From Clostridia bacterium (GTDB taxonomy: Bacteria > Bacillota > Clostridia > Oscillospirales > Acutalibacteraceae), in NCBI GenBank assembly GCA_017552845.1, contig JAFZOE010000180.1:1-5730 (forward strand): 5,730 bases of DNA, written 5' to 3'. Positions within the stretch are counted from its first letter, which is position 1; each line of letters opens with the position of its first letter. The notes beneath the pieces are model-generated. The model did not search any database. It was given only the letters and a program-made list of their open reading frames with translations, and was not told the DNA's origin. The position numbers and the translations under genes are program-made. Below, in pieces: positions 1 to 5,730 of this stretch.

Positions 1-73
1 TATCAAGCTCATGACTCTCGGCCTGACCAAGCAGGAAGCCGAAGAGCAGATAATAAACGGATTCCTCAAATAA
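1..73 (+). CDS. C-terminal end of a SufB/SufD-family Fe-S cluster assembly protein (partial)
   Basis: Reading codons from position 2 gives 23 residues (IKLMTLGLTKQEAEEQIINGFLK) before a TAA at 71-73. The start lies outside the window. The pattern of a short helix with LM-x-x-G-L-(T/S), then K-x-E-A-E, then I-I-x-G-F-L at the extreme C-terminus, is how SufB/SufD (PF01458) proteins typically end. In that family it is seen as 'LMSRGL(S/T)..EA...IV.GF'. These proteins form the scaffold, with the ATPase SufC, that assembles iron-sulfur clusters in the cytosol. The gene ends 12 bp before a strong hairpin terminator, so it is probably the last gene of its operon. Too little is present to separate SufB from SufD, so no symbol is given. 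The family call rests on pattern recognition of a short tail and is moderate. Confidence 0.6.
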   Translation, partial: IKLMTLGLTKQEAEEQIINGFLK

Positions 74-85
74 ACCGTATATATG

Positions 86-118
86 AAAACTCCCGCAGGA
101 AATTCCTGCGGGAGTTTT
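86..118. terminator. Bidirectional intrinsic terminator between convergent genes
   Basis: Positions 86-101 (AAAACTCCCGCAGGAA) and 103-118 are exact reverse complements, 16 bp each, around a single central base. In RNA this folds to a GC-rich stem (CTCCCGCAGG paired with CCTGCGGGAG) with a small loop. Because the arms begin with AAAA and end with TTTT, each strand has a stem followed by a U-run. It lies 12 bp after the stop of the forward Suf-like gene and 14 bp past the stop of the leftward ileS gene, so it can end transcription from both sides. Confidence 0.93.
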
Positions 119-132
119 GTTAACTAATAATC

Positions 133-3100
133 TTAATTCTTTTCAACGCCCATTGTGACTTTTTCGCCGTTGATATCAAGCTCGGCGGAGTAGGATCCGC
201 CTTTGCCCGCAATCATATCTGTCGCAAGAACATCTTTGCTGATGCCCTCTTTGTTTGCGGTGAGAATGCCAGCAATCTTTTCATTGCCGTCATAATATAC
301 CTTGATGGTATCGGTGACCTCAAAGCCGGCTTTCTTACGCATATCCTGAATCTTGGAGGTGAGCTCTCTGACGAAGCCCTCCTCGATGAGCTCGGGAGTG
401 AGGTTGGTGTCAAGGACAACAGTGATGCCGCTGTCGCTCTCAGCCATGAAGCCCTCTTTCTGGACTGTTTCAATAAGCAGATCCTCGGGAGCGAGTGAAA
501 TCTCGGTGCCGTCGGCATTGATTTTAATCGCGCCTTCGGTGTCAAGCTGTGCTTTCGCCTTCGAGCCGTCGAGCGACTGAAGGGCATTGCGGATGGCGCC
601 GATAAGCTTGCCGTATTTGGGCCCGAGAGTCTTGAGCTGTGGCTTGAAGGAATATGAAACATAGGATGATGAATCATCAACGAATTCAACGCTCTTGATA
701 TTGAGCTCTTCTTCGACTATTTCAAGATATTCTTCGGGAAGCTCGCGCGGAACGCCGACGAACATTCTGCCGAGAGGCTGTCTGTTTTTGATATTTGCGG
801 TGTTTCTCGCTGCTCTGCCGAGCGCGACAACCTTGAGAACCTCATCCATATAGTTTTCGAGGTCTTTATCAATCATGCTTTCATCAGCGGCGGGATAATC
901 GCAGAGATGAATGCTTTCGGGAGCATCGGGATCAACCGTGCGGACAAGATTCTGATAAATATCCTCGGTGATGAACGGAATCATCGGAGCCGCAAGCTTG
1001 ATGAAAGTTTCAAGCGCGGTGTAAAGAGTCATATAGGCATTGACCTTATCGTCATCGCCGGTCTGCTTCCAGAATCTCTCTCTGCCGCGGCGGACATACC
1101 AGTTGGAGAGCTCGTCGACAAAGGTCTGGAGAGCCTTGCCCGCCTCGGGAATCTGATAGGTATCGAGATAGCCGTCGACCGTGCCGATAAGCGTATTGAG
1201 CCTTGAAAGAAGCCATCTGTCCATTATGCCGAGCTTTGAGTAATCGAGAGTGTGCTCCTTCGGATTGAATTTATCAATATCCGCATAGAGGATATAGAAA
1301 GCGTAGGTGTTCCAGAGAGTGCCCATGAATTTGCGCTGGCCCTCGACAACAGCCTTATCGTGGAATCTGTTGGGAAGCCAGGGAGCGGAATTGGTATAGA
1401 AATACCAGCGGATGGCATCCGCGCCGAGATTCTTGAGAGCGTCAAACGGGTCAACCGCGTTGCCCTTGGATTTACTCATCTTCTGGCCGTTTTCATCCTG
1501 AACGAGGCCGAGAACAATGACGTTCTCATAGGGGGATTTATCAAAAAGAAGGGTTGAAATCGCCATGAGCGAATAGAACCAGCCTCTGGTCTGGTCAACC
1601 GCTTCGGAAATGAACTGAGCCGGGAACTGCTGTTCGAAGAGTTCTTTATTCTCAAACGGATAATGATGCTGAGCGAAGGGCATTGAGCCCGAATCATACC
1701 AGCAGTCGATAACCTCGGGAACTCTGTGCATTTCCTTGCCGCACTTTTCGCACTTGATTGTGACGGCATCGATATACGGGCGGTGAAGCTCGATATCATC
1801 GGGGCAGTTGTCACTGAGTTCCTTGAGCTCGGCGATTGAGCCGATCGCGTGTCTGTGGCCGCATTCGCATTCCCAGATATTGAGCGGAGTGCCCCAGTAA
1901 CGGTTGCGGGAGATACCCCAATCCTGAATATTCTTGAGCCAGTCGCCGAATCTGCCGGTGCCGATGCTCTGGGGAATCCAGTTGACGGTCTCGTTATTCT
2001 TGACAAGATTGTCTCTGACCGCTGTCATCTTGATAAACCAGCTCTCGCGGGCATAGTAAATCAGCGGAGTGTCGCAGCGCCAGCAATGCGGATATTCGTG
2101 CTCGAATTTGGGAGCGTCAAAGAGTTTGCCGTCTTTATCGAGATCGATGAGGATATCCTTATCGGCATCCTTGACGAATTTACCGGCATAGGCGGTCTCT
2201 TCGGTCATATTGCCCTTGCCGTCAACAAACTGAACGAAAGGCAGATCGTATTTTCTGCCGACCTTCGCGTCGTCTTCGCCGAATGCGGGAGCGATATGGA
2301 CTATGCCGGTGCCGTCCGTCATAGTGACATAATCGTCAACGGTGATGAAATGAGCCTTCTTGCCCTGCTTCGCGGCGGATACGCCCGCGCACTCAAAGAG
2401 GGGCTCATATTCCATATATTCAAGGTCGGTGCCTTTGTATTCCTCAATTATCTCATAAGCCTTCACACCGTTTTCCTCATCGGCAAGCCTGCCGAGAACG
2501 GTATCGAGAAGAGCCTTTGCCATATAGTAGGTGTAGCCGTCCGCCGCCTTGACTTTAACATAAGTCTCATCGGGATTTACGCAGAGAGCAAGGTTTGAGG
2601 GCAGAGTCCAGGGCGTGGTAGTCCAGGCGAGGAAATACTCATCCGCGTCTTTCTTCCTGAACCTGACGACCGCGGAGCGTTCTTTTACAAGCTTATAACC
2701 CTGAGCGACTTCGTGGGATGAGAGCGGAGTGCCACAGCGCGGGCAGTAGGGAACAATCTTGAAGCCCTTGTAAAGCAGGCCCTTTTCCCAGATCTGCTTG
2801 AGCGACCACCACTCGGATTCGATGAAATCATTGTGATAAGTAACATAGGGATTATCCATATCGGCCCAGAAACCGACAGTGCCGGAGAAATCCTCCCACA
2901 TCCCCTTATATTTCCAGACGCTCTCCTTGCAGTATTTGATAAACGGCTCAAGACCGTATTCCTCAATCTGCTCCTTGCCGTTGATACCGAGCATCTTCTC
3001 AACCTCGAGCTCAACGGGCAGGCCGTGGGTATCCCATCCCGCTTTACGCGGAACAAAATTGCCCTTCATCGTGCGGTATCTCGGAATCATATCCTTGATA

Positions 3101-3288
3101 ACTCTCGTGAGCACGTGGCCGATATGCGGCTTGCCGTTTGCGGTAGGCGGGCCGTCATAGAAGGTATAGGTCGGGCATCCCTCGCGAATTTTCATGCTCT
3201 TTTCAAAGATGTCATTTGCCTTCCAAAAATCGAGCACTTCCTTTTCACGCTGGACGAAATCGAGATTTGCGGAAACTTTCTTATACAT
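133..3288 (-). CDS. ileS: Isoleucyl-tRNA synthetase, long type-2 (eukaryote-like) form
   Basis: This cytosolic class I synthetase charges tRNA-Ile with isoleucine and edits mischarged valine. It has 1051 residues. The Rossmann core carries HIGH at 55-58 and KMSKS at 603-607. The CP1 editing domain is marked by WTTTPWTLPSN (222-232) and GTGIVHIAPAFGEDD (326-340). Paired cysteines at 182/185 with 402/405, and at 474/476 with 513/516, look like the two zinc sites known in long IleRS enzymes. The anticodon-binding helical domain spans about 685-840, followed by a C-terminal domain of about 200 residues. That tail has no paired cysteines, unlike E. coli-type IleRS, which is shorter (about 930-940 residues) and ends in a zinc finger. 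With GWDTHGLPVE (84-93), this supports the type-2 form. The ATG at 3288-3286 has GGAGG at 3302-3298, nine bases upstream. The gene is apparently monocistronic and complete, with no frameshift and all key residues present. Confidence 0.98.
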   Translation of the reverse strand: MYKKVSANLDFVQREKEVLDFWKANDIFEKSMKIREGCPTYTFYDGPPTANGKPHIGHVLTRVIKDMIPRYRTMKGNFVPRKAGWDTHGLPVELEVEKMLGINGKEQIEEYGLEPFIKYCKESVWKYKGMWEDFSGTVGFWADMDNPYVTYHNDFIESEWWSLKQIWEKGLLYKGFKIVPYCPRCGTPLSSHEVAQGYKLVKERSAVVRFRKKDADEYFLAWTTTPWTLPSNLALCVNPDETYVKVKAADGYTYYMAKALLDTVLGRLADEENGVKAYEIIEEYKGTDLEYMEYEPLFECAGVSAAKQGKKAHFITVDDYVTMTDGTGIVHIAPAFGEDDAKVGRKYDLPFVQFVDGKGNMTEETAYAGKFVKDADKDILIDLDKDGKLFDAPKFEHEYPHCWRCDTPLIYYARESWFIKMTAVRDNLVKNNETVNWIPQSIGTGRFGDWLKNIQDWGISRNRYWGTPLNIWECECGHRHAIGSIAELKELSDNCPDDIELHRPYIDAVTIKCEKCGKEMHRVPEVIDCWYDSGSMPFAQHHYPFENKELFEQQFPAQFISEAVDQTRGWFYSLMAISTLLFDKSPYENVIVLGLVQDENGQKMSKSKGNAVDPFDALKNLGADAIRWYFYTNSAPWLPNRFHDKAVVEGQRKFMGTLWNTYAFYILYADIDKFNPKEHTLDYSKLGIMDRWLLSRLNTLIGTVDGYLDTYQIPEAGKALQTFVDELSNWYVRRGRERFWKQTGDDDKVNAYMTLYTALETFIKLAAPMIPFITEDIYQNLVRTVDPDAPESIHLCDYPAADESMIDKDLENYMDEVLKVVALGRAARNTANIKNRQPLGRMFVGVPRELPEEYLEIVEEELNIKSVEFVDDSSSYVSYSFKPQLKTLGPKYGKLIGAIRNALQSLDGSKAKAQLDTEGAIKINADGTEISLAPEDLLIETVQKEGFMAESDSGITVVLDTNLTPELIEEGFVRELTSKIQDMRKKAGFEVTDTIKVYYDGNEKIAGILTANKEGISKDVLATDMIAGKGGSYSAELDINGEKVTMGVEKN

Positions 3289-3353
3289 AAACAGATTCCT
3301 CCGTTAACAAATTATAAATCATATAATTTCTTTATAACAAAAATATCCAAAAT

Positions 3354-3382
3354 ATTATAACAATTATTATTTATAAAATCAA
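3354..3382 (-). promoter_or_regulatory. Predicted sigma-A-type promoter for ileS
   Basis: On the minus strand TTGATT (3382-3377) is followed after exactly 17 bp by TATAAT (3359-3354). The -10 box is preceded by TG plus one base, an extended -10 (TGTTATAAT). Transcription should start near 3347, giving a leader of about 59 nt before the ileS ATG. The leader is very AT-rich. It contains a short AT-only inverted repeat (3309-3316 with 3322-3329) just before the Shine-Dalgarno sequence, which is probably weak in RNA. No T-box antiterminator or terminator hairpin is seen between this promoter and the gene. Confidence 0.7.
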
Positions 3383-3451
3383 GTGTTTTATGTGCCGGGT
3401 CCGTAACCGTCTGCGTTTGAGTATTTAATGACATCACTTGCGCATTTTCGC

Positions 3452-3480
3452 TTGACTGAAAATACGGTTTGAATTATACT
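3452..3480 (+). promoter_or_regulatory. Predicted sigma-A-type promoter for the metallophosphoesterase gene
   Basis: TTGACT (3452-3457) and TATACT (3475-3480) are separated by 17 bp, each matching the consensus at five of six positions. Transcription is expected from about 3487, leaving a leader of about 30 nt. This promoter points away from the ileS promoter, and the two -35 boxes are about 70 bp apart, so they do not overlap. That interval (3383-3451) shows no convincing inverted repeat or known motif. Confidence 0.72.
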
Positions 3481-3502
3481 GATTCTGTTAAAAAACACGG
3501 AC

Positions 3503-3510
3503 AGAGGAGG
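3503..3510 (+). promoter_or_regulatory. Shine-Dalgarno site that fixes the metallophosphoesterase start
   Basis: AGAGGAGG lies six bases before the ATG at 3517. The reading frame is open upstream to a TTG at 3469, but that codon lies inside the predicted promoter (between the -35 and -10 boxes) and has no ribosome binding site. A start at 3517 also places a classic signal peptide exactly at the N-terminus. The shorter start is therefore preferred. Confidence 0.88.
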
Positions 3511-3516
3511 CAGAAA

Positions 3517-3585
3517 ATGAAAAGGATTATTTCAATTCTTACGGCGGCTGTAACGCTGATGAGTTTTACGGTGTTTTCCCATTCG
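3517..3585 (+). other. Predicted Sec signal peptide of the metallophosphoesterase
   Basis: The first 23 codons encode a short basic start (MKR), about 17 hydrophobic residues (IISILTAAVTLMSFTVF) and a polar SHS that fits a type I signal peptidase site before Glu24. There is no cysteine in the first 243 residues, so a lipoprotein route is excluded. The exact cleavage position is inferred. Confidence 0.8.
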
Positions 3586-4710
3586 GAGGGAAGCGGAAAC
3601 GAGCTCAGATTCAAAGACGGAAAATTCAAGATACTGGTGCTTTCCGATACACAGGATGACCACCATCCCGCCGCGGATATGCTCAATCTCGTTGAGCAGG
3701 CAATCAAGGAAGCTTCTCCCGATCTGATTGTATTCACGGGCGATCTGGTTGAGGACAGCCGCGCGGGCGATATCGGAATAGACGACGAGCCCTTCAGGGA
3801 AGGCGTGCTGGTCGAGAAGGACGGGGAAGTCGATAAGGAAAAGACATTTGAGAATGTCAGCGCGGCGGCGAAGGCGGTGCTCGATATATTTGATGCCTCC
3901 GGAGTGCCTTTTGCGATAGTTCAGGGAAATAACGATTACAAAGTTGCAGTTTCAAATGAAGAATGGCTAGCGCTCTATTCGGAATATTCGAATTCTCTCG
4001 CGTTTGACGAGAGCGACGATGCCGAAGGCAGAATAGATTATCACCTTGAAATAAAAGGAAGCGACGGCTCTGATAAATTCAATCTCTGGATAATGGACAC
4101 GGGCAGAAACGGCATGAAGGATGACCAGATTGAGTGGTATAAGAAAAAATCCTCGGAAATCACCGAAGCCAACGGCGGAGAGGTCGTTCCTGCCATAGAA
4201 TTCCAGCATATTCAGCCCGCCGATGTCGGCAATCTCTTTGTTGAATGCTCGCCGTTTGATGAGGGCGCAAGAGCAAAGGGGCTCAAGTTTTACAGGCTCA
4301 ATCCCGAAACCGCGGCAGGTTATAATTTCTTTGCCTACGCTCCCTGCGAGCCGACGCCTTTATTCAAGGCATGGAAAGAACAGGGCGACGTTATCGGCTC
4401 ATACTTCGGCCATCAGCATATTGAGGGCTTTACCGGCACCTATGACGGTATAGAAATGGGCTTCAACTACGGCTCGGAAATGGCGAAGCCGGGTCCCTAC
4501 GGTTACCGCCTGATAACGCTCGATGAGAATGATGTTACAAACTACGAAAACGAGATATTCACCTACGAGGGCAGCGTAAAAACCGGAAACGCCCATTTTG
4601 AAAAGCAGATTGACACGCCTTATAAAGATCTCGGGAATCTTAAATACATACTCGGTATCGGCAATTTCTTCTGGAGCATGATAACCGTCCTTATTGATTT
4701 ATTCGTCTGA
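3517..4710 (+). CDS. Secreted calcineurin-like metallophosphoesterase, Dcr2/PAP28-29 type, with variant active-site motifs
   Basis: This is a 397-residue predicted exported phosphoesterase; its substrate is unknown. Residues 1-23 form a signal peptide (KR, hydrophobic run, then SHS before EG). There is no lipobox cysteine, so it is not a lipoprotein. The phosphoesterase fold covers about 36-335, with motif I SDTQD (43-47), motif II TGDL (74-77), motif III GNND (137-140), motif IV HIQP (231-234) and motif V GHQH (298-301). The stretch from WIMDTGRNGMKDDQIEWYKK (191-210) to FQHIQP, and the YGYRL-type ending (329 on), resemble the yeast Dcr2 and plant PAP28/29 branch. Two positions differ from the usual fold: DxH is DTQ, and the histidine of GNHD is asparagine (N139). 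Activity may be altered or lost. Residues 377-397 are a hydrophobic C-terminus, possibly a membrane anchor. The gene has its own promoter. Family assignment is good; function is not. Confidence 0.88.
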   Translation: MKRIISILTAAVTLMSFTVFSHSEGSGNELRFKDGKFKILVLSDTQDDHHPAADMLNLVEQAIKEASPDLIVFTGDLVEDSRAGDIGIDDEPFREGVLVEKDGEVDKEKTFENVSAAAKAVLDIFDASGVPFAIVQGNNDYKVAVSNEEWLALYSEYSNSLAFDESDDAEGRIDYHLEIKGSDGSDKFNLWIMDTGRNGMKDDQIEWYKKKSSEITEANGGEVVPAIEFQHIQPADVGNLFVECSPFDEGARAKGLKFYRLNPETAAGYNFFAYAPCEPTPLFKAWKEQGDVIGSYFGHQHIEGFTGTYDGIEMGFNYGSEMAKPGPYGYRLITLDENDVTNYENEIFTYEGSVKTGNAHFEKQIDTPYKDLGNLKYILGIGNFFWSMITVLIDLFV

Positions 4711-4746
4711 CTTTATCTTTTGACGGTTTCCCGCAATATTAAATAA

Positions 4747-4775
4747 TTGACAATCCACCCTTTATATTTTATAAT
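4747..4775 (+). promoter_or_regulatory. Full-consensus sigma-A-type promoter for the phosphohexomutase gene
   Basis: TTGACA (4747-4752) and TATAAT (4770-4775) match the consensus at all twelve positions with the optimal 17-bp spacer. Transcription should begin near 4782, about 27 bases before the ATG at 4809. A ribosome binding site, AAGGAG at 4796-4801, lies seven bases before that ATG. This suggests the mutase is transcribed on its own and strongly unless repressed; the inverted repeat overlapping this promoter may provide that control. Confidence 0.87.
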
Positions 4776-4785
4776 AGAGGGTGGA
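4754..4785. promoter_or_regulatory. Inverted repeat overlapping the mutase promoter: candidate operator and/or terminator of the upstream gene
   Basis: TCCACCCT (4754-4761) is repeated exactly inverted as AGGGTGGA (4778-4785). The left arm sits just after the -35 box and the right arm covers the expected transcription start, with the -10 box between them. As DNA this is a plausible operator, with half-site centres 24 bp apart. As RNA from the upstream gene, the stem extends inward by one G-U and three A-U pairs to about 12 bp with an 8-nt loop. It is then followed by ATTATTTTAC, a weakly T-rich tail, so it could also terminate the phosphoesterase transcript. No other terminator is visible between 4711 and 4753. 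The repeat is seen directly; both roles are inferred. Confidence 0.55.
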
Positions 4786-4808
4786 ATTATTTTACAAGGA
4801 GTGACGGG

Positions 4809-5730
4809 ATGAATAATGTAAAAGAACTTTATGAAATCTGGCTCAAAGGCACCGAAGGCGATGCCGAACTTCACGCGGAGCTTGAGGCGGTTTCGGATAA
4901 TGAAGATGAAATCCTTGACAGATTTTACAGAAATCTCGAATTCGGCACTGCAGGTCTGCGCGGAGTTCTCGGCGCGGGCACTAACAGAATGAATACATAT
5001 ACGGTAGGTCAGGCAACCCAGGGCCTCGCGGATTATCTCAATTCAAAGGGCGGCAGCTCGGTTGTAATCGGATACGATTCGAGAATCAAGAGCGACGTCT
5101 TCGCAAAGCAGAGCGCAAAGATTCTTGCCGCGAACGGAATCAAGGTTTATCTCTATGAAAAAATCGAGCCTACTCCGTTTGTATCATACGCTGTTATGCG
5201 GCTCAAGTGCGCGAGCGGCATTGTCATCACGGCGAGCCACAACCCCTCAAAATACAACGGCTACAAGTGCTATGATCCCCGCGGCTATCAGATGACCGAG
5301 GAGGCGGCCGCCGAGACCTATGCTTATATTCAGAAGACGGATATGTTCACCGGCATAAAGGCAACGGATTTCGACGAGGCACTCGCAAAAGGTCTTATCG
5401 AATATGTTTCCGATGATATTCTCGAGGAATACTATGCTCTCTGCCTTCAAAGACCGCTTCACCCCGAAATCGTTGAAAACAGCGATGTAAAAATCATTTA
5501 CTCCCCTCTCAACGGCACGGGAAATATCCCCGTTCGCACGGTGCTTGAGAGAGCGGGCTATAAAAATATAAAGGTAGTAAAAGAGCAGGAACTGCCGGAC
5601 GGCAACTTCACGACCTGCCCATATCCGAATCCCGAAATTCAGCAGGTTTTTGAGTGCGCGCTTGAAATGACGAAAGAATTCAAGGCGGATCTGCTTCTCG
5701 CGACCGATCCGGACTGCGACAGAGTCGGCA
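4809..5730 (+). CDS. pgcA: Phosphoglucomutase/phosphomannomutase (alpha-D-phosphohexomutase), N-terminal part
   Basis: The window holds the first 307 codons and then stops; relatives are about 560-580 residues. This cytosolic enzyme interconverts hexose 1-phosphates and 6-phosphates, linking glycolysis with UDP-sugar, glycogen and cell-wall precursor synthesis. The N-terminus has EFGTAGLRGVLGAGTNRMN (44-62), a hallmark of the PgcA/PGM2 branch. The phosphoserine loop is TASHNPSKYNGYK (141-153), with Ser143 the residue that carries the phosphate. The magnesium loop is DPDCDR (300-305), with Asp300, 302 and 304; the usual glycine or alanine is cysteine here. The ATG has AAGGAG seven bases upstream. 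The downstream sugar-binding loop and phosphate-binding domain lie outside the window, so glucose or mannose preference cannot be read. The symbol follows the Bacillus subtilis PgcA-like sequence and is tentative. Confidence 0.95.
   Translation, partial: MNNVKELYEIWLKGTEGDAELHAELEAVSDNEDEILDRFYRNLEFGTAGLRGVLGAGTNRMNTYTVGQATQGLADYLNSKGGSSVVIGYDSRIKSDVFAKQSAKILAANGIKVYLYEKIEPTPFVSYAVMRLKCASGIVITASHNPSKYNGYKCYDPRGYQMTEEAAAETYAYIQKTDMFTGIKATDFDEALAKGLIEYVSDDILEEYYALCLQRPLHPEIVENSDVKIIYSPLNGTGNIPVRTVLERAGYKNIKVVKEQELPDGNFTTCPYPNPEIQQVFECALEMTKEFKADLLLATDPDCDRVG

Noticed and set aside
1849..2598. A 249-codon open frame on the plus strand, antisense to ileS, with several shorter ones along the same gene
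   Set aside because: It lies wholly within the ileS coding sequence, has no ribosome binding site or recognisable domain, and follows from codon bias of ileS leaving the opposite frames free of stops.
3309..3329. Inverted repeat AAATTATA / TATAATTT in the ileS leader
   Set aside because: It contains only A-T pairs in a very AT-rich region, so a chance origin is likely and the RNA hairpin would be weak; not called as a riboswitch or operator.
2833..3360. A 175-codon plus-strand open frame crossing the ileS start and running into the intergenic region
   Set aside because: It is mostly antisense to the conserved N-terminus of IleRS, its tail is AT-rich promoter DNA, and it has no start signals or family resemblance.
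3469..3516. A 16-codon upstream extension of the phosphoesterase starting at TTG 3469
   Set aside because: The TTG lies between the predicted -35 and -10 boxes, has no Shine-Dalgarno site, and would place a charged stretch ahead of the signal peptide.
5247..5462. A 71-codon minus-strand open frame inside the phosphohexomutase gene
   Set aside because: It is antisense to clear mutase coding sequence, with no ribosome binding site or recognisable domain.
3517..5730. The possibility that the phosphoesterase and phosphohexomutase form one operon or a new phosphosugar system
   Set aside because: The mutase has its own full-consensus promoter after a 98-bp gap with a possible terminator, and one is predicted secreted while the other is cytosolic; adjacency alone does not support a joint system.

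Overview
The window looks like ordinary chromosome from an anaerobic Gram-positive (Bacillota, class Clostridia) bacterium, probably near Ruminococcaceae/Oscillospiraceae. The signs are strong GGAGG-type ribosome binding sites, sigma-A-like promoters with 17-bp spacers, a SufB/D-like C-terminus of the kind found in Clostridia, a long eukaryote-like (type 2) IleRS and a PgcA-type phosphohexomutase. The lineage is inferred from protein style only. No mobile element, CRISPR array, tRNA or rRNA was seen.

Layout. (1) Positions 1-73 are the last 23 codons of a forward gene whose C-terminus resembles the SufB/SufD iron-sulfur assembly family. (2) Positions 86-118 are a strong, near-symmetric hairpin between two convergent genes, so it can terminate both. 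(3) Positions 133-3288 on the minus strand are a complete isoleucyl-tRNA synthetase, ileS, of 1051 residues with both class I signatures, an editing domain and two cysteine pairs for each of two zinc sites. (4) Positions 3289-3516 are an AT-rich divergent intergenic region with one good promoter facing each way and no visible T-box. (5) Positions 3517-4710 on the plus strand encode a secreted calcineurin-like metallophosphoesterase of the Dcr2/plant PAP28-29 type. Two of its active-site motifs are non-canonical and it ends in a hydrophobic C-terminal segment. (6) Positions 4711-4808 hold a full-consensus promoter (TTGACA, 17 bp, TATAAT) built into an inverted repeat that could be a terminator, an operator or both. 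(7) Positions 4809-5730 are the first 307 codons of an alpha-phosphohexomutase (phosphoglucomutase/phosphomannomutase), cut by the window end.

The genes do not form one operon. ileS is transcribed alone leftwards. The phosphoesterase and the mutase run rightwards, each with its own promoter, and there is no evidence of a shared pathway. I do not see a convincing undescribed multi-gene system. The most interesting items are the variant active site and hydrophobic tail of the phosphoesterase, and the promoter/inverted-repeat element in front of the mutase.
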